From assembly GCA_036677685.1 (NCBI GenBank), contig JAVBWA010000011.1, positions 161,685 through 225,684 on the forward strand: DNA of 64,000 nucleotides. The letters run 5' to 3'. This stretch comes from JAQUBU01 sp036677685 (GTDB taxonomy: Bacteria > Bacillota > Syntrophomonadia > Syntrophomonadales > Syntrophomonadaceae). Both the position numbers and the translations under genes were made by a program. Numbering within the stretch: position 1 is the first letter of the stretch; each line of letters opens with the position of its first letter. This document shows, one piece after another, positions 16,541 through 24,824 of this stretch. The notes beneath the pieces are model-generated. The model ran no database searches and was not told where the DNA came from. It saw only the letters and a list, made by a program, of their open reading frames with translations.

Positions 16541-17356
16541 GTGAAAAAAAGGATACTTATAGCCATGAGTTTGGTGCTGGTATTGACTCTTAGTCTGCTG
16601 GTAGCCGGATGCAGTCAGAATCAGAGTCAAAATCAGGATCAGAAGGAGCAGGCGGATAATTCCCTGCAAAGGGTAAAAGATGCTGGAGAAATCACTTTCT
16701 CCATGAGTGGTGGTTATCCTCCGTTTAATTATTATGACGAAAACAATGAACTGGTAGGTTTTGATATTGATGTTTGTAAAGAAGTAGCCAAGCGCCTGGG
16801 AGTAAAGTTTAAACCGGTTCCCAACGAGTGGAGCGGTATTGTAGAGGGACTCAGGGCCGGAGTATATGACGGTATTTTGGGCAGTATGGCTATAACCAAG
16901 GAAAGAGAAGAAGTAGTAGACTTTTCTATCCCCTACTACTATTCGGGTGCTCAGGTATTGGTGCACAAAGACAGCCCCTATAAGAGTATAGAAGAATTGG
17001 CGGGCAAGAAAGTAGGCCTGGCTACCGGAACCACCTTTGAAAATGACGCTCAGAACTTGAATGCTGACGTTAAGTTATACAAAGATGACAACCAGACTTT
17101 AATGGAGTTGCAGAACAAAAATCTGGATGCGGTAATAACCGACCGGGTGGTAGGTGTTACAGCCATGAATAAAGGTGAATTCAATGTCAAATTACTGGGT
17201 AATCCTTTAAGAAGCGAAGATATCGCCGTTGCTTTCCGTCAGGAAGATGACACTTTAAGAGAGGCCATAAATGAAATATTGCAAGCCATGCACGATGACG
17301 GTACCCTGAGTACCTTCAGCGAGAAATGGCTCAAGCTTGATATTACCAGCAAATAG
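16541..17356 (+). CDS. Polar amino-acid ABC transporter, substrate-binding lipoprotein
   Basis: A 271-residue family-3 solute-binding protein. It has a lipoprotein signal (LLVAGC lipobox at about residues 20-25), then the bacterial SBP domain with GEITFSMSGGYPPFNYYDEN, VGFDIDVCKEVAKRLG and a C-terminal DGTLSTFSEKWL. The start is the GTG at 16541 after AAGGGGATATG-like purines. Family members bind glutamine, glutamate, arginine, lysine or cystine; sequence alone does not decide. The c-di-AMP riboswitch upstream and the osmolyte genes nearby make glutamate or lysine, precursors of the two beta-amino-acid osmolytes, attractive guesses. Confidence 0.9.
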   Translation: MKKRILIAMSLVLVLTLSLLVAGCSQNQSQNQDQKEQADNSLQRVKDAGEITFSMSGGYPPFNYYDENNELVGFDIDVCKEVAKRLGVKFKPVPNEWSGIVEGLRAGVYDGILGSMAITKEREEVVDFSIPYYYSGAQVLVHKDSPYKSIEELAGKKVGLATGTTFENDAQNLNADVKLYKDDNQTLMELQNKNLDAVITDRVVGVTAMNKGEFNVKLLGNPLRSEDIAVAFRQEDDTLREAINEILQAMHDDGTLSTFSEKWLKLDITSK

Positions 17357-17387
17357 ACTATTTATACGGTGAGGCGGGAGTATAAAA

Positions 17388-18041
17388 ATGGAGTTTTTAA
17401 ATGTAATTATTAAATATACACCCTACTTTTTACCTGCAGCTTGGATGACAATAAAGATTACGATCCTGGGGATAGTTATTGGCATATTACTTGGTTTAAT
17501 AGGAGCTTTTCTGCGTATTTCCAGTCGATGGTGGGTAAATGCCATTGCCCGCCTCTATATCTTTGTTATCCGGGGAACTCCCTTACTCCTGCAGCTAATG
17601 TTATTTTTTTATGTTTTGCGCAATGCCTTAAACCTTGATTCCCTGACCGCCGCCTTCCTGGCCCTGGGCATACACAATGGAGCATATATTTCCGAAATAT
17701 TCCGGGGTTCCATTCAATCTATCGATCCGGGGCAAATGGAGGCGGCACGTTCACTAGGGATGAGTTACCAACGGGGCATGCTCAGGATCATCCTGCCCCA
17801 AGCCCTTAAACGGTCGATTCCACCGTTGGGGAACCAGTTTATAATAGCTCTCAAGGATTCATCGCTGGCCAGTGCCATTACCATAAATGAAGTATTATTG
17901 CAGGCCCAGCGACTGGCTGCCGCCAATTACAAAATGTTTGAGATGTTATCTATAGCTGCTATCTTTTATTTGTTCTATACCAGTATATTCACCTGGCTGG
18001 TTAATCGCCTGGAAGACTGGTTAAGCGTCGATAGTAAATAA
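17388..18041 (+). CDS. Polar amino-acid ABC transporter, permease
   Basis: A 217-residue HisM/GlnP-family inner-membrane permease with about five membrane segments. The EAA loop that contacts the ATPase is MEAARSLGMSYQRGMLRIILPQA near residues 115-135, and the N-terminal RGTPLLLQL motif is typical. It lies 31 bases after the binding-protein gene and 20 bases before the ATPase gene. Only one permease is encoded, so it probably works as a homodimer. Confidence 0.92.
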   Translation: MEFLNVIIKYTPYFLPAAWMTIKITILGIVIGILLGLIGAFLRISSRWWVNAIARLYIFVIRGTPLLLQLMLFFYVLRNALNLDSLTAAFLALGIHNGAYISEIFRGSIQSIDPGQMEAARSLGMSYQRGMLRIILPQALKRSIPPLGNQFIIALKDSSLASAITINEVLLQAQRLAAANYKMFEMLSIAAIFYLFYTSIFTWLVNRLEDWLSVDSK

Positions 18042-18061
18042 CAGACCGGGAGGTGGAGATT

Positions 18062-18787
18062 GTGATCAAGGTTGAAAACTTATGCAAATCATTCGGGGAT
18101 TTACAGGTATTAGAGGGCATTGACCTGCAGATAAAAAAATCAGAGGTTGTGGTGATAATAGGAGCCAGTGGCTCTGGAAAAAGCACCTTGCTCAGGTGCC
18201 TTAATTTCCTGGAATACAGCGACCAGGGCCAAATCTACATTGAAGGTCAATTAATTAACGAAAAAAACGAACGGGAATTGAATCAGATGCGTGCCCGGGT
18301 GGGCATGGTTTTTCAACATTTTAACCTGTTTCCCCACAAAAGCGTTTTGGAAAATGTGATGGAAGGGCTTACCCAGGTCAGGAAAATGAATAAATTTGAA
18401 GCAAAAGCTACTGCCCAGCATTATATAAAAAAAGTAGGCCTGACTGAAAAAGAAAAGGTATATCCCGCTAAGCTTTCCGGGGGACAGAAACAGAGGGTGG
18501 CGATAGCCCGAGCCCTGGCCATGGAACCCGTGGTAATGCTCTTTGATGAGCCCACTTCGGCCCTGGACCCGGAACTGGTAGGAGAGGTTCTGGCAGTAAT
18601 GAAAGAACTGGCCCGGGAAGGGATGACCATGGTGGTTGTAACTCATGAGATGGGCTTTGCCCGAGAGGTGGCGGACCGGGTGATATTTATGGATGACGGT
18701 CAGATATTGGAAGAAGGAACTCCCGATGATATTTTTGACCGCCCGCAAAGTGAGCGGAGTCAAGCTTTTCTGAGTGCAATTATATAG
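18062..18787 (+). CDS. Polar amino-acid ABC transporter, ATP-binding protein
   Basis: A 241-residue GlnQ/HisP-type ATPase. Walker A is GASGSGKSTLLRC (near 37), the Q loop is VFQHFNLFPHKSVLENV, the signature is LSGGQKQRVAIARAL, Walker B is VVMLFDEPTSALDP, and the H loop is VVTHEMGFAREVADR. The start is the GTG at 18062, 8 bases after GGGAGG. It completes the importer operon that begins at the c-di-AMP riboswitch; a strong hairpin follows at 18834. Confidence 0.94.
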   Translation: MIKVENLCKSFGDLQVLEGIDLQIKKSEVVVIIGASGSGKSTLLRCLNFLEYSDQGQIYIEGQLINEKNERELNQMRARVGMVFQHFNLFPHKSVLENVMEGLTQVRKMNKFEAKATAQHYIKKVGLTEKEKVYPAKLSGGQKQRVAIARALAMEPVVMLFDEPTSALDPELVGEVLAVMKELAREGMTMVVVTHEMGFAREVADRVIFMDDGQILEEGTPDDIFDRPQSERSQAFLSAII

Positions 18788-18833
18788 CACACAAAGGAAT
18801 GACTCAAATTTCAAAATGTCAAGGAAAAATGCT

Positions 18834-18882
18834 AAAGGGACGGGGTTGTTGACAACATTTGTTGTATATAACCCCGTCCCTT
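18834..18882. terminator. Long hairpin, GGGACGGGGTT family; likely bidirectional terminator
   Basis: AAGGGACGGGGTT pairs with AACCCCGTCCCTT, with an inner ACAAC/GTTGT stem. It lies between the convergent ABC operon and the HAD gene. The same outer arms recur at 54933-54990, so it is also a repeat. T runs are short on both sides. Confidence 0.65.
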
Positions 18883-18932
18883 ATTCCTCCAAGATAAATT
18901 GTGGATTAAGAACAAGCTATAATAAACTGCCG

Positions 18933-19595
18933 CTAAAGGCCAAGCACTTTCCAATTCTGTTGCTGCGCATGAGCCATAAGCCCGCGATCCGGATTAACCG
19001 CCACGGGCTCTCCTACTACTTCCATTATCAGAATATCAGTATAGCTGTCGGCAAAACATCTGCTGCCTGCCCAATCTACATCTTCGCCGGCAAAGGCCTT
19101 TTGCAGCAGGGCCAGTTTACTTTCCCCCCCGATGAAAAGAGTGCCTTTGCAGTCAAATTTTCCGTCCCGGAAAGCCAAATCTGCGGCAATGACCCGGTGC
19201 ACTCCCAAATCTTTTGCAACGATCTTCATCAAATCGGAATACGAACCGGAAAGCAGTACACAATAAAATCCTTGCTCTCTGGCCTTTTCTATTTCGTCCA
19301 TCACCTTGGCATTGAACAGCTTTTTTAAATTCGGATAGGCTTCCTGAAAGAATGCAATTATAGCAGAACGGGTCATTTTATTAAAGATTTGATTAAACTT
19401 GTTAAAAGCAGAATTCTTCATACTTTCCCGTGAAATAAATCCGGCTTTATATAGCAGCACAGCCGGAGCCACCGAAAAATAAGCTTTAAGATATTTGATT
19501 TTAGACCTTTTCTGCTGCAGCCACTCCCGGCCCAAACAAGGCAGGGTATCCTTCGTTAACAATGTTCCATCAAAATCAAAAACTGCCAGCTTCAT
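18933..19595 (-). CDS. HAD-superfamily phosphatase (HAD-IB type)
   Basis: A 220-residue cytosolic hydrolase related to SerB-type phosphatases. Motif I is FDFDGTLL with nucleophile Asp at about residue 7, motif II is LLSGSYSD, and the metal-binding motif IV is CFADSYTD. A helical cap lies at about 25-95. The ATG at 19595 follows GGAGGA. The substrate is unknown: family members act on phosphoserine, phospho-sugars, or lipid and nucleotide monophosphates. It is convergent with the ABC operon. Confidence 0.85.
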   Translation of the reverse strand: MKLAVFDFDGTLLTKDTLPCLGREWLQQKRSKIKYLKAYFSVAPAVLLYKAGFISRESMKNSAFNKFNQIFNKMTRSAIIAFFQEAYPNLKKLFNAKVMDEIEKAREQGFYCVLLSGSYSDLMKIVAKDLGVHRVIAADLAFRDGKFDCKGTLFIGGESKLALLQKAFAGEDVDWAGSRCFADSYTDILIMEVVGEPVAVNPDRGLMAHAQQQNWKVLGL

Positions 19596-19714
19596 ATATT
19601 CCTCCAACAAATGATTATTATCAGATAATTCCCTGCCGGGCTGTTATGTTAAAACCTCGACTTATTTTTGTTGTATACTATTATAAGAGATATTCGTTTT
19701 GCGGGGTGTTATTT

Positions 19715-19891
19715 TTGAGCAAATATCAAAAAGCAGCCGGTGTATTGAGCCTGTTGAGTGGCGTATCACTAATATTCGGCCAGGCCGCCAAATCAATTTT
19801 TATTAACGCTCCTTTATTCGGGTGGTTATTCGGTGGAATATTTATCATCCTGGCTTTTTTTATGGCGACCAAGGCTTGCGCCCGGCACTAA
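19715..19891 (+). CDS. Small hydrophobic protein, possible membrane protein
   Basis: A possible 58-residue protein starting at a TTG preceded by GGGGTG. It has two hydrophobic stretches (about 8-24 and 32-50, FGWLFGGIFIILAFFMA) and a short basic tail. TATACT and TATAAG sequences lie 30-40 bases upstream, suitable for a promoter. I do not recognise it. A longer open frame begins at 19562, but its first half overlaps the HAD gene antisense. Coding status is uncertain. Confidence 0.45.
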   Translation: MSKYQKAAGVLSLLSGVSLIFGQAAKSIFINAPLFGWLFGGIFIILAFFMATKACARH

Positions 19892-19927
19892 AACAGCAAG
19901 TTCCTTGTTCGGCCCCTGAGTTTGTTT

Positions 19928-20117
19928 TAAGCATTGTGTTGAAACTGCATAGCAGTTTCAACACAATTTAATCATTCCCAAAGAGAATTAATATAAGTGG
20001 TCCCCGTAGGGGGCAACAAACCGCTGCAAGCTGGGGGGAGAGTATAAGCGCCGCCTGCTCTGTTAATGGAAACCTGACCGTTTAAAGAAGCGGGAGGATA
20101 TTTTCGCCTCGTTATAT
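19928..20117 (+). repeat. Interspersed structured repeat, copy 4 (long variant)
   Basis: Forward copy with GAAACTGCATAGCAGTTTC followed by an extra module of about 55 bases that contains CCCCGTAGGGG and a weaker TCCC/GGGA-type pairing. The common body and CGCCTCGTTATAT end follow, directly upstream of the K+ channel gene. Confidence 0.8.
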
Positions 20118-20154
20118 TAAATATAGTTTGTGTCACACGAAGGAGGGTTTTGGG

Positions 20155-20703
20155 GTGTTAAAATACCGTCGTTTTATCTTCTGGCTGATAATAAGTTTTG
20201 CGCTTTATTCTGCTGTAAATTTATTCTTCAAAATACCATATGCTACGCCTTTGGCCTGTCTATCGATAATCGGGGGCCTGGGTTTGATTATAGTGGCTTT
20301 CGCCGAAATCCAGAAAGCGGACTCCGGGATGTTTTCACATCCTGTGTTGGGGTTGATTACATATGAGGTAATAAGCTTTTTGAGCATTACAACCGGATAC
20401 TCCAGTATTTATCTGGATTTGGCCCGACAGCATGCCCACAATTTCTTTGGTCTTTATGATGGTATGTCCGCATTTTATTTCTCACTGGTTACTTTTGCTA
20501 CCGTAGGTTATGGAGATATTTATCCGGTAACCATGCATGCCAAGTTCTGGGTAATGAGTGAGATATGGTTTTCCATCGTGCTCATACCCATTGTTATTGC
20601 AACTTCTATTGCCTGGATAATCAACCAAAAACAAATAATTGTACAAGAAAGACGAAATCCCTTTATAAGTAATGGCGAAAATACCTTGCGCCGAATAAAA
20701 TAA
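20155..20703 (+). CDS. Two-pore-helix-type K+ channel (ion channel family)
   Basis: A 182-residue membrane protein with the selectivity filter TVGYGD in FYFSLVTFATVGYGDIYPVT (near residue 120). About three hydrophobic segments precede the pore loop and one follows (FSIVLIPIVIATSIAWII). No RCK or other cytosolic regulatory domain is encoded. The GTG at 20155 has AGGAGG 8 bases upstream. The 3' end is homologous to a remnant at 26517-26609. K+ passage fits the osmotic island. Confidence 0.88.
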   Translation: MLKYRRFIFWLIISFALYSAVNLFFKIPYATPLACLSIIGGLGLIIVAFAEIQKADSGMFSHPVLGLITYEVISFLSITTGYSSIYLDLARQHAHNFFGLYDGMSAFYFSLVTFATVGYGDIYPVTMHAKFWVMSEIWFSIVLIPIVIATSIAWIINQKQIIVQERRNPFISNGENTLRRIK

Positions 20704-20721
20704 ATCCAAGTTAAAACATAC

Positions 20722-20927
20722 CCCAAACCCGCCCTCGGATAATGTGTCAATTTTTTCGATGCCTGGATTCTCGGGAAGACCCGGCATGGTCATAATGTTT
20801 CCAGCCAAAGCCGCGGTTAATCCAGCCCCGCTGCCAGCCTGAATTCACGGATATTCACTTCAATATTATCGGTCCTGCCCGGCAAATCGAGGTTATCCGA
20901 AAGCGAGTATTGGGTTTTGGAAATATA
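20722..20927 (-). pseudogene. Degraded 3' end of fhs (formate-tetrahydrofolate ligase)
   Basis: On the minus strand this matches the last 65-70 codons of the intact fhs at 26620, including AGNIMTMPGLP, EKID and the SDN segment. It is truncated at its 5' side and carries at least one frame shift. It lies just after the K+ channel stop, as the intact fhs lies just after a K+ channel remnant at 26517. Confidence 0.85.
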
Positions 20928-21286
20928 TATTTTTTGTTATAACTCATTTCCCTGGTTCTCCAGGAAGGAATCAAGAAATTGTTGTCGAATAAACCAAAAG
21001 AAGGAATGCGTTATATGAAGTAACGCTGCTCATTTTGTTATATTTAAAGTAAACGTAATTTTTTCTTAAAACGCAGCAAAAAATTAATAACAAGATAAAT
21101 AACCATGCAGGTTATGTGTTCTGCTGAAGCAGGACTATATTTGTGTGGTTTTTTTTTCTTTTCAGGAGGTGAAAATATTCTGCACTATTTCTCATTATCG
21201 ATGGAAAGCGAAAAGGTGCGGATTATCCAGCGATTGTGAGGTCATTATTTTATATTTTATTTATTAAGGAAGTGGAGTGAGGAAAT
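20928..21286. other. Leader region of the peptide/nickel-family ABC operon
   Basis: About 360 AT-rich bases between the fhs remnant and the transporter. It includes a small CTGCTGAAGCAG hairpin at 21121-21132 and a T run at 21149-21157, which may be a weak terminator or leader. No known riboswitch or metal-regulator operator could be recognised. The region lies inside the apparently inserted block. Confidence 0.5.
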
Positions 21287-22891
21287 GTGTTGAAAAAGAT
21301 CACATCGTTATTAGTGCTCCTTGGGCTAGCCTTATCGATGATGTCCCTGGCTGGCTGTACTCAAAAGAACACCCCTACTGCAGGCAAAGATCTGAAAAAA
21401 AATGAACTGGTTCTGGCTATCGGCAGCGAACCCGATACAACCTTGGATCCTACCATTGGTTGGGGACGTTACGGGTCTCCTCTTTTTCAGAGCACCTTGC
21501 TTACCCGCGACAGCGACCTAAAGATTCAAAATGATCTGGCTACTTCTTATGAGGTAAGCGATGACCGGTTGGTGTGGACAGTAAAGCTGCGTAAAGATGT
21601 GAAGTTTACGGATGGTAAGCCGGTCACGGCGGCTGATGTGGAATATACCTTTAATACCGCCGCCCACAGCGGTTCAGTGGTGGATTTAAATGAAATGAAA
21701 AGTGTTGAGGCTGTTGATCCCTATACGGTAAAGTTTACGCTCAAAAACCCGCAATCAACTTTCGTGGTAAAACTCATTTGCCTGGGAATCGTACCTAAAC
21801 ATGCCCACAACAAGGATTATGGTGAGCATCCCATCGGTTCGGGACCGTTCAAATTTGTGCAATGGGATAAAGGCCAGCAATTAATCGTCGAGGCCAATCC
21901 AGATTACTACGGTCCTAAATCCCCCTTTAAGAAGTTAACTTTCCTGTTCATCAGCCAGGATGCTGCTTTTGCCGCCGCCCGCTCCGGTGAGGTTGACATG
22001 GCTTATATACCCCCGGCTTTCGCCCGGCAGAAAGTTGAGGGAATGCGTCTCGTAGACATGGAAAGTGTGGATAATCGCGGTATTCTCTTTCCCACCGAAA
22101 AATCCGGCAAAAAAACCAAAGACGGCTATCCGATAGGCAACGATGTTACTGCGGACATAGCCATTCGCAAGGCGGTTAATACCGCTATCGACCGCCAGGC
22201 TCTGGTTGATGGAGTTTTGGAAGGTTATGGCACCGTTGCCCATTCCATAGCCGATAAGCTTCCCTGGTGCAATAGCGAAGCAGTCATAAAGGATGCCGAT
22301 ATTGAGGGGGCCAAAAAAATACTGGCTGATGCTGGCTGGAAAGATTCAGACGGGGATGGAATTCTGGAGAAAGGTTCCCTTAAAGCCCAGTTCACTTTGC
22401 TCTATCCTGCTGACGATCAAGTTCGCCAGTCGCTGTCCATAGCCTCGGCGGATACGCTGAAGTCCATTGGCATCAAGGTCGACGTGCAGGGCAAAAGCTG
22501 GGATGAGATACAGCCCTTGATGAACTCCAATCCCGTAATGTTTGGTTGGGGCTCTCACGATCCTCTGGAAATGTACAATGTGTATCACAGCCGGATGGCG
22601 GGTGTGGAATGGTACAACCCGGGTTACTACAACAACCCCGCCGTTGACACCTACCTCGATAAAGCTCTGGCTGCTTCCGGTGAAGAAGATGCCTTGCAGT
22701 ACTGGAAAAATGCCCAGTGGGACGGAAAAACCGGTTTTAGCGCCAAAGGAGACGCACCTTGGGCATGGCTGCTCAATATTGATCATCTGTACCTGGTGCG
22801 GGAGGATCTGGATATCGGTAAACAGAAGATTCAAGTTCATGGCCATGGCTTTCCGGTTATAGATAATATTGCCGAATGGAGCTGGAAGTAA
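21287..22891 (+). CDS. Peptide/nickel-family ABC transporter, substrate-binding lipoprotein
   Basis: A 534-residue family-5 solute-binding protein. The signal ends in a lipobox (MSLAGC, near residue 25). Family features include LTRDSDLKIQNDLATSYEVS, VKFTDGKPVTAADVEYTFNT, IGSGPFKF, NPDYYG and IRKAVNTAIDRQALVDGVLEG. The first codon is GTG at 21287, but the TTG at 21290 is better spaced from GAGG. The family imports di/oligopeptides, nickel or metal-chelator complexes. A His-Gly-His-Gly near the C-terminus (about 518-522) is suggestive but does not settle the ligand. It starts a five-gene operon. Confidence 0.88.
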   Translation: MLKKITSLLVLLGLALSMMSLAGCTQKNTPTAGKDLKKNELVLAIGSEPDTTLDPTIGWGRYGSPLFQSTLLTRDSDLKIQNDLATSYEVSDDRLVWTVKLRKDVKFTDGKPVTAADVEYTFNTAAHSGSVVDLNEMKSVEAVDPYTVKFTLKNPQSTFVVKLICLGIVPKHAHNKDYGEHPIGSGPFKFVQWDKGQQLIVEANPDYYGPKSPFKKLTFLFISQDAAFAAARSGEVDMAYIPPAFARQKVEGMRLVDMESVDNRGILFPTEKSGKKTKDGYPIGNDVTADIAIRKAVNTAIDRQALVDGVLEGYGTVAHSIADKLPWCNSEAVIKDADIEGAKKILADAGWKDSDGDGILEKGSLKAQFTLLYPADDQVRQSLSIASADTLKSIGIKVDVQGKSWDEIQPLMNSNPVMFGWGSHDPLEMYNVYHSRMAGVEWYNPGYYNNPAVDTYLDKALAASGEEDALQYWKNAQWDGKTGFSAKGDAPWAWLLNIDHLYLVREDLDIGKQKIQVHGHGFPVIDNIAEWSWK

Positions 22892-22918
22892 CAGCGGTTA
22901 AAGGAGTCTGGAAGTATA

Positions 22919-23911
22919 TTGGCTATTAAAAAACTGATAACCTTTTTTATTTTAAAATGCTTCAGGATGGCATCACTGCTAATTGCCCTATGTATGCTCT
23001 GCTTCTGCTTACTGAGCAATTCTCCCATAGACCCGGTGCGGGCATACATAGGCGCTGACATGATGAGGGTGGGTCCTGAGCAGCGAACTCAGATTGCCGA
23101 ACACTGGGGTTTGGACAAATCACCTCTGGAGCGGGGTTTAAGCTGGGCCTCCGCAGTCATCCACGGTGACCTCGGTACTTCAATGATTTTTCGCCGTCCG
23201 GTCAGCGAGGTTTTAAAATTGCGCTTTGTGGCTTCGCTGGCACTAATGGGTCTGGCCTGGTTGTTTTCAGGGGTATTTGGATTTGTGCTGGGTATTATTG
23301 CAGGAATGAAACAAGGTACCTGGGCAGACCGGCTGGTTAAAGGCTATTGTTATATCCTGGCTTCCACTCCCACCTTCTGGCTGGGCCTGCTCATGCTCAT
23401 CATTTTTTCGGTGTGGCTGGGCTGGTTCCCCATTGGTTTGGGAGGCCCCGCCGGTATGATTAATGAGGAGGTCGACCTGGGCAGCCGCATCCATCATCTC
23501 ATCCTTCCGGCCCTTACCTTAAGCATCATTGGTGTAGCCAACGTGGCTTTGCATACCCGGCAGAAATTGATTGATGTTTTAAACAGCGATTATGTACTGT
23601 TTGCCCGGGCCAGAGGCGAGCAAGGTTTTCTGCTGTTCTGGCGGCACGGCCTTCGCAATGTCGCCCTGCCCGCCATTACCCTGCAATTTGCTTCTTTTGG
23701 CGAGTTGTTTGGCGGATCGGTTCTTGCGGAACAGGTTTTCTCGTATCCTGGTCTGGGACAGGCTACGGTTCAGGCGGGTTTAAGGGGAGATATGCCCCTT
23801 TTGCTGGGTATTGCAATATTTAGCGCTTTGTTTGTATTCTGCGGAAATCTGATTGCGGATTTAATTTACTGTGTGGTGGATCCCCGTATACGGCAGGGGG
23901 TATCGATATGA
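22919..23911 (+). CDS. Peptide/nickel-family ABC transporter, permease 1 (DppB/NikB type)
   Basis: A 330-residue inner-membrane permease with about six membrane helices. The BPD_transp_1 domain covers about 90-325, and the ATPase-contact loop is SDYVLFARARGEQGFLLFWRHG near residues 220-240. It starts at a TTG shortly after GGAG sequences, and its end overlaps the next permease by 4 bases (ATGA), implying coupled translation. Confidence 0.9.
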   Translation: MAIKKLITFFILKCFRMASLLIALCMLCFCLLSNSPIDPVRAYIGADMMRVGPEQRTQIAEHWGLDKSPLERGLSWASAVIHGDLGTSMIFRRPVSEVLKLRFVASLALMGLAWLFSGVFGFVLGIIAGMKQGTWADRLVKGYCYILASTPTFWLGLLMLIIFSVWLGWFPIGLGGPAGMINEEVDLGSRIHHLILPALTLSIIGVANVALHTRQKLIDVLNSDYVLFARARGEQGFLLFWRHGLRNVALPAITLQFASFGELFGGSVLAEQVFSYPGLGQATVQAGLRGDMPLLLGIAIFSALFVFCGNLIADLIYCVVDPRIRQGVSI

Positions 23912-24771
23912 ACGATATCATGGTACAATACCAGCCTGCATATGACTCGCCCCGGCTCAACCGCCGACAGCGCACCCTGATTGTCACCGCATTTGCTCTT
24001 GCACTGTTGGCGTCGGTAATTCTGGGCGGGTTTATTTCAAATGATGATAACATTAGCACTCATTTCGAAGCACGCTACTTATCGCCATCGCTTGAGCATC
24101 CTTTTGGCACCGACTGGTTGGGGCGGGATATGCTTACCCGCACCATTAAGGGCCTGACTCTGAGCATCGGAGTTGGAATCCTGGCGGCCAGTGTCAGTGC
24201 CTTGATTGCCCTGGTACTGGGTATGGCCGCCGCCACTCTTGGGCGGGCGGTCGATGCCGCAATTACCTGGTTGGTGGATTTGTGCCTGGGGATACCTCAT
24301 CTGGTGGTTCTTATTCTCATCGCGTTCACTCTGGGAGGAGGAATAAAGGGTGTGGTTGTGGGAGTGGCCCTTACTCACTGGCCCAGTCTCACCCGGGTGA
24401 TACGTGCTGAAGTTCTGCAGTTGCGTTTCGCCGAATTTGTACAGATTTCCCGGCAGTTGGGGCGTTCACGCTGGTGGGTGGCCTCGCGGCATATTCTGCC
24501 CCATGTGCTGCCGCAGCTTTTCGTAGGACTTATATTGCTGTTTCCGCATGCCATTTTACATGAAGCGGCAATCACCTTTCTCGGGTTTGGCTTGTCTCCG
24601 CACCAGCCGGCTATAGGAATTATTCTCTCTGAATCAATGCGACATCTGTCGACCGGAATGTGGTGGCTGGCCTTTTTCCCAGGGTTGTCATTGCTGGTAA
24701 TTGTATGTGCGTTTGATATTCTGGGTGATAATCTCCGCATGCTGATCGACCCGCACAGTTCGCAGGAATAG
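23908..24771 (+). CDS. Peptide/nickel-family ABC transporter, permease 2 (DppC/NikC type)
   Basis: A 287-residue partner permease. After an N-terminal helix (about 22-44), the HPFGTDWLGRDMLTRTIKG motif typical of DppC/NikC proteins appears near residue 63. The contact loop FVQISRQLGRSRWWVASRHI lies near 175-195. It overlaps the upstream permease by 4 bases and is followed, after 53 bases, by the ATPase genes. Confidence 0.9.
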   Translation: MNDIMVQYQPAYDSPRLNRRQRTLIVTAFALALLASVILGGFISNDDNISTHFEARYLSPSLEHPFGTDWLGRDMLTRTIKGLTLSIGVGILAASVSALIALVLGMAAATLGRAVDAAITWLVDLCLGIPHLVVLILIAFTLGGGIKGVVVGVALTHWPSLTRVIRAEVLQLRFAEFVQISRQLGRSRWWVASRHILPHVLPQLFVGLILLFPHAILHEAAITFLGFGLSPHQPAIGIILSESMRHLSTGMWWLAFFPGLSLLVIVCAFDILGDNLRMLIDPHSSQE

Positions 24772-24824
24772 AATTATGCAGGCATGTTAAGGATGAGTGT
24801 TGACTAACCCTGGATGCAGGATAT

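Noticed and set aside
16415..16966. A 183-codon minus-strand frame over the ABC binding-protein gene
   Set aside because: It is antisense to a clear lipoprotein gene and covers its leader; composition is not protein-like.
18774..19328. A 184-codon plus-strand frame
   Set aside because: It is antisense to the HAD phosphatase gene, whose motifs are unambiguous.
20940..21286. A NikR-type operator before the peptide/nickel-family transporter
   Set aside because: No GTATGA-type inverted half-sites with the right spacing are visible.
21171..21289. A possible leader peptide starting at GTG in AGGAGGTG before the ABC binding protein
   Set aside because: The start would lie inside the ribosome site itself and the peptide shows no attenuation codons.
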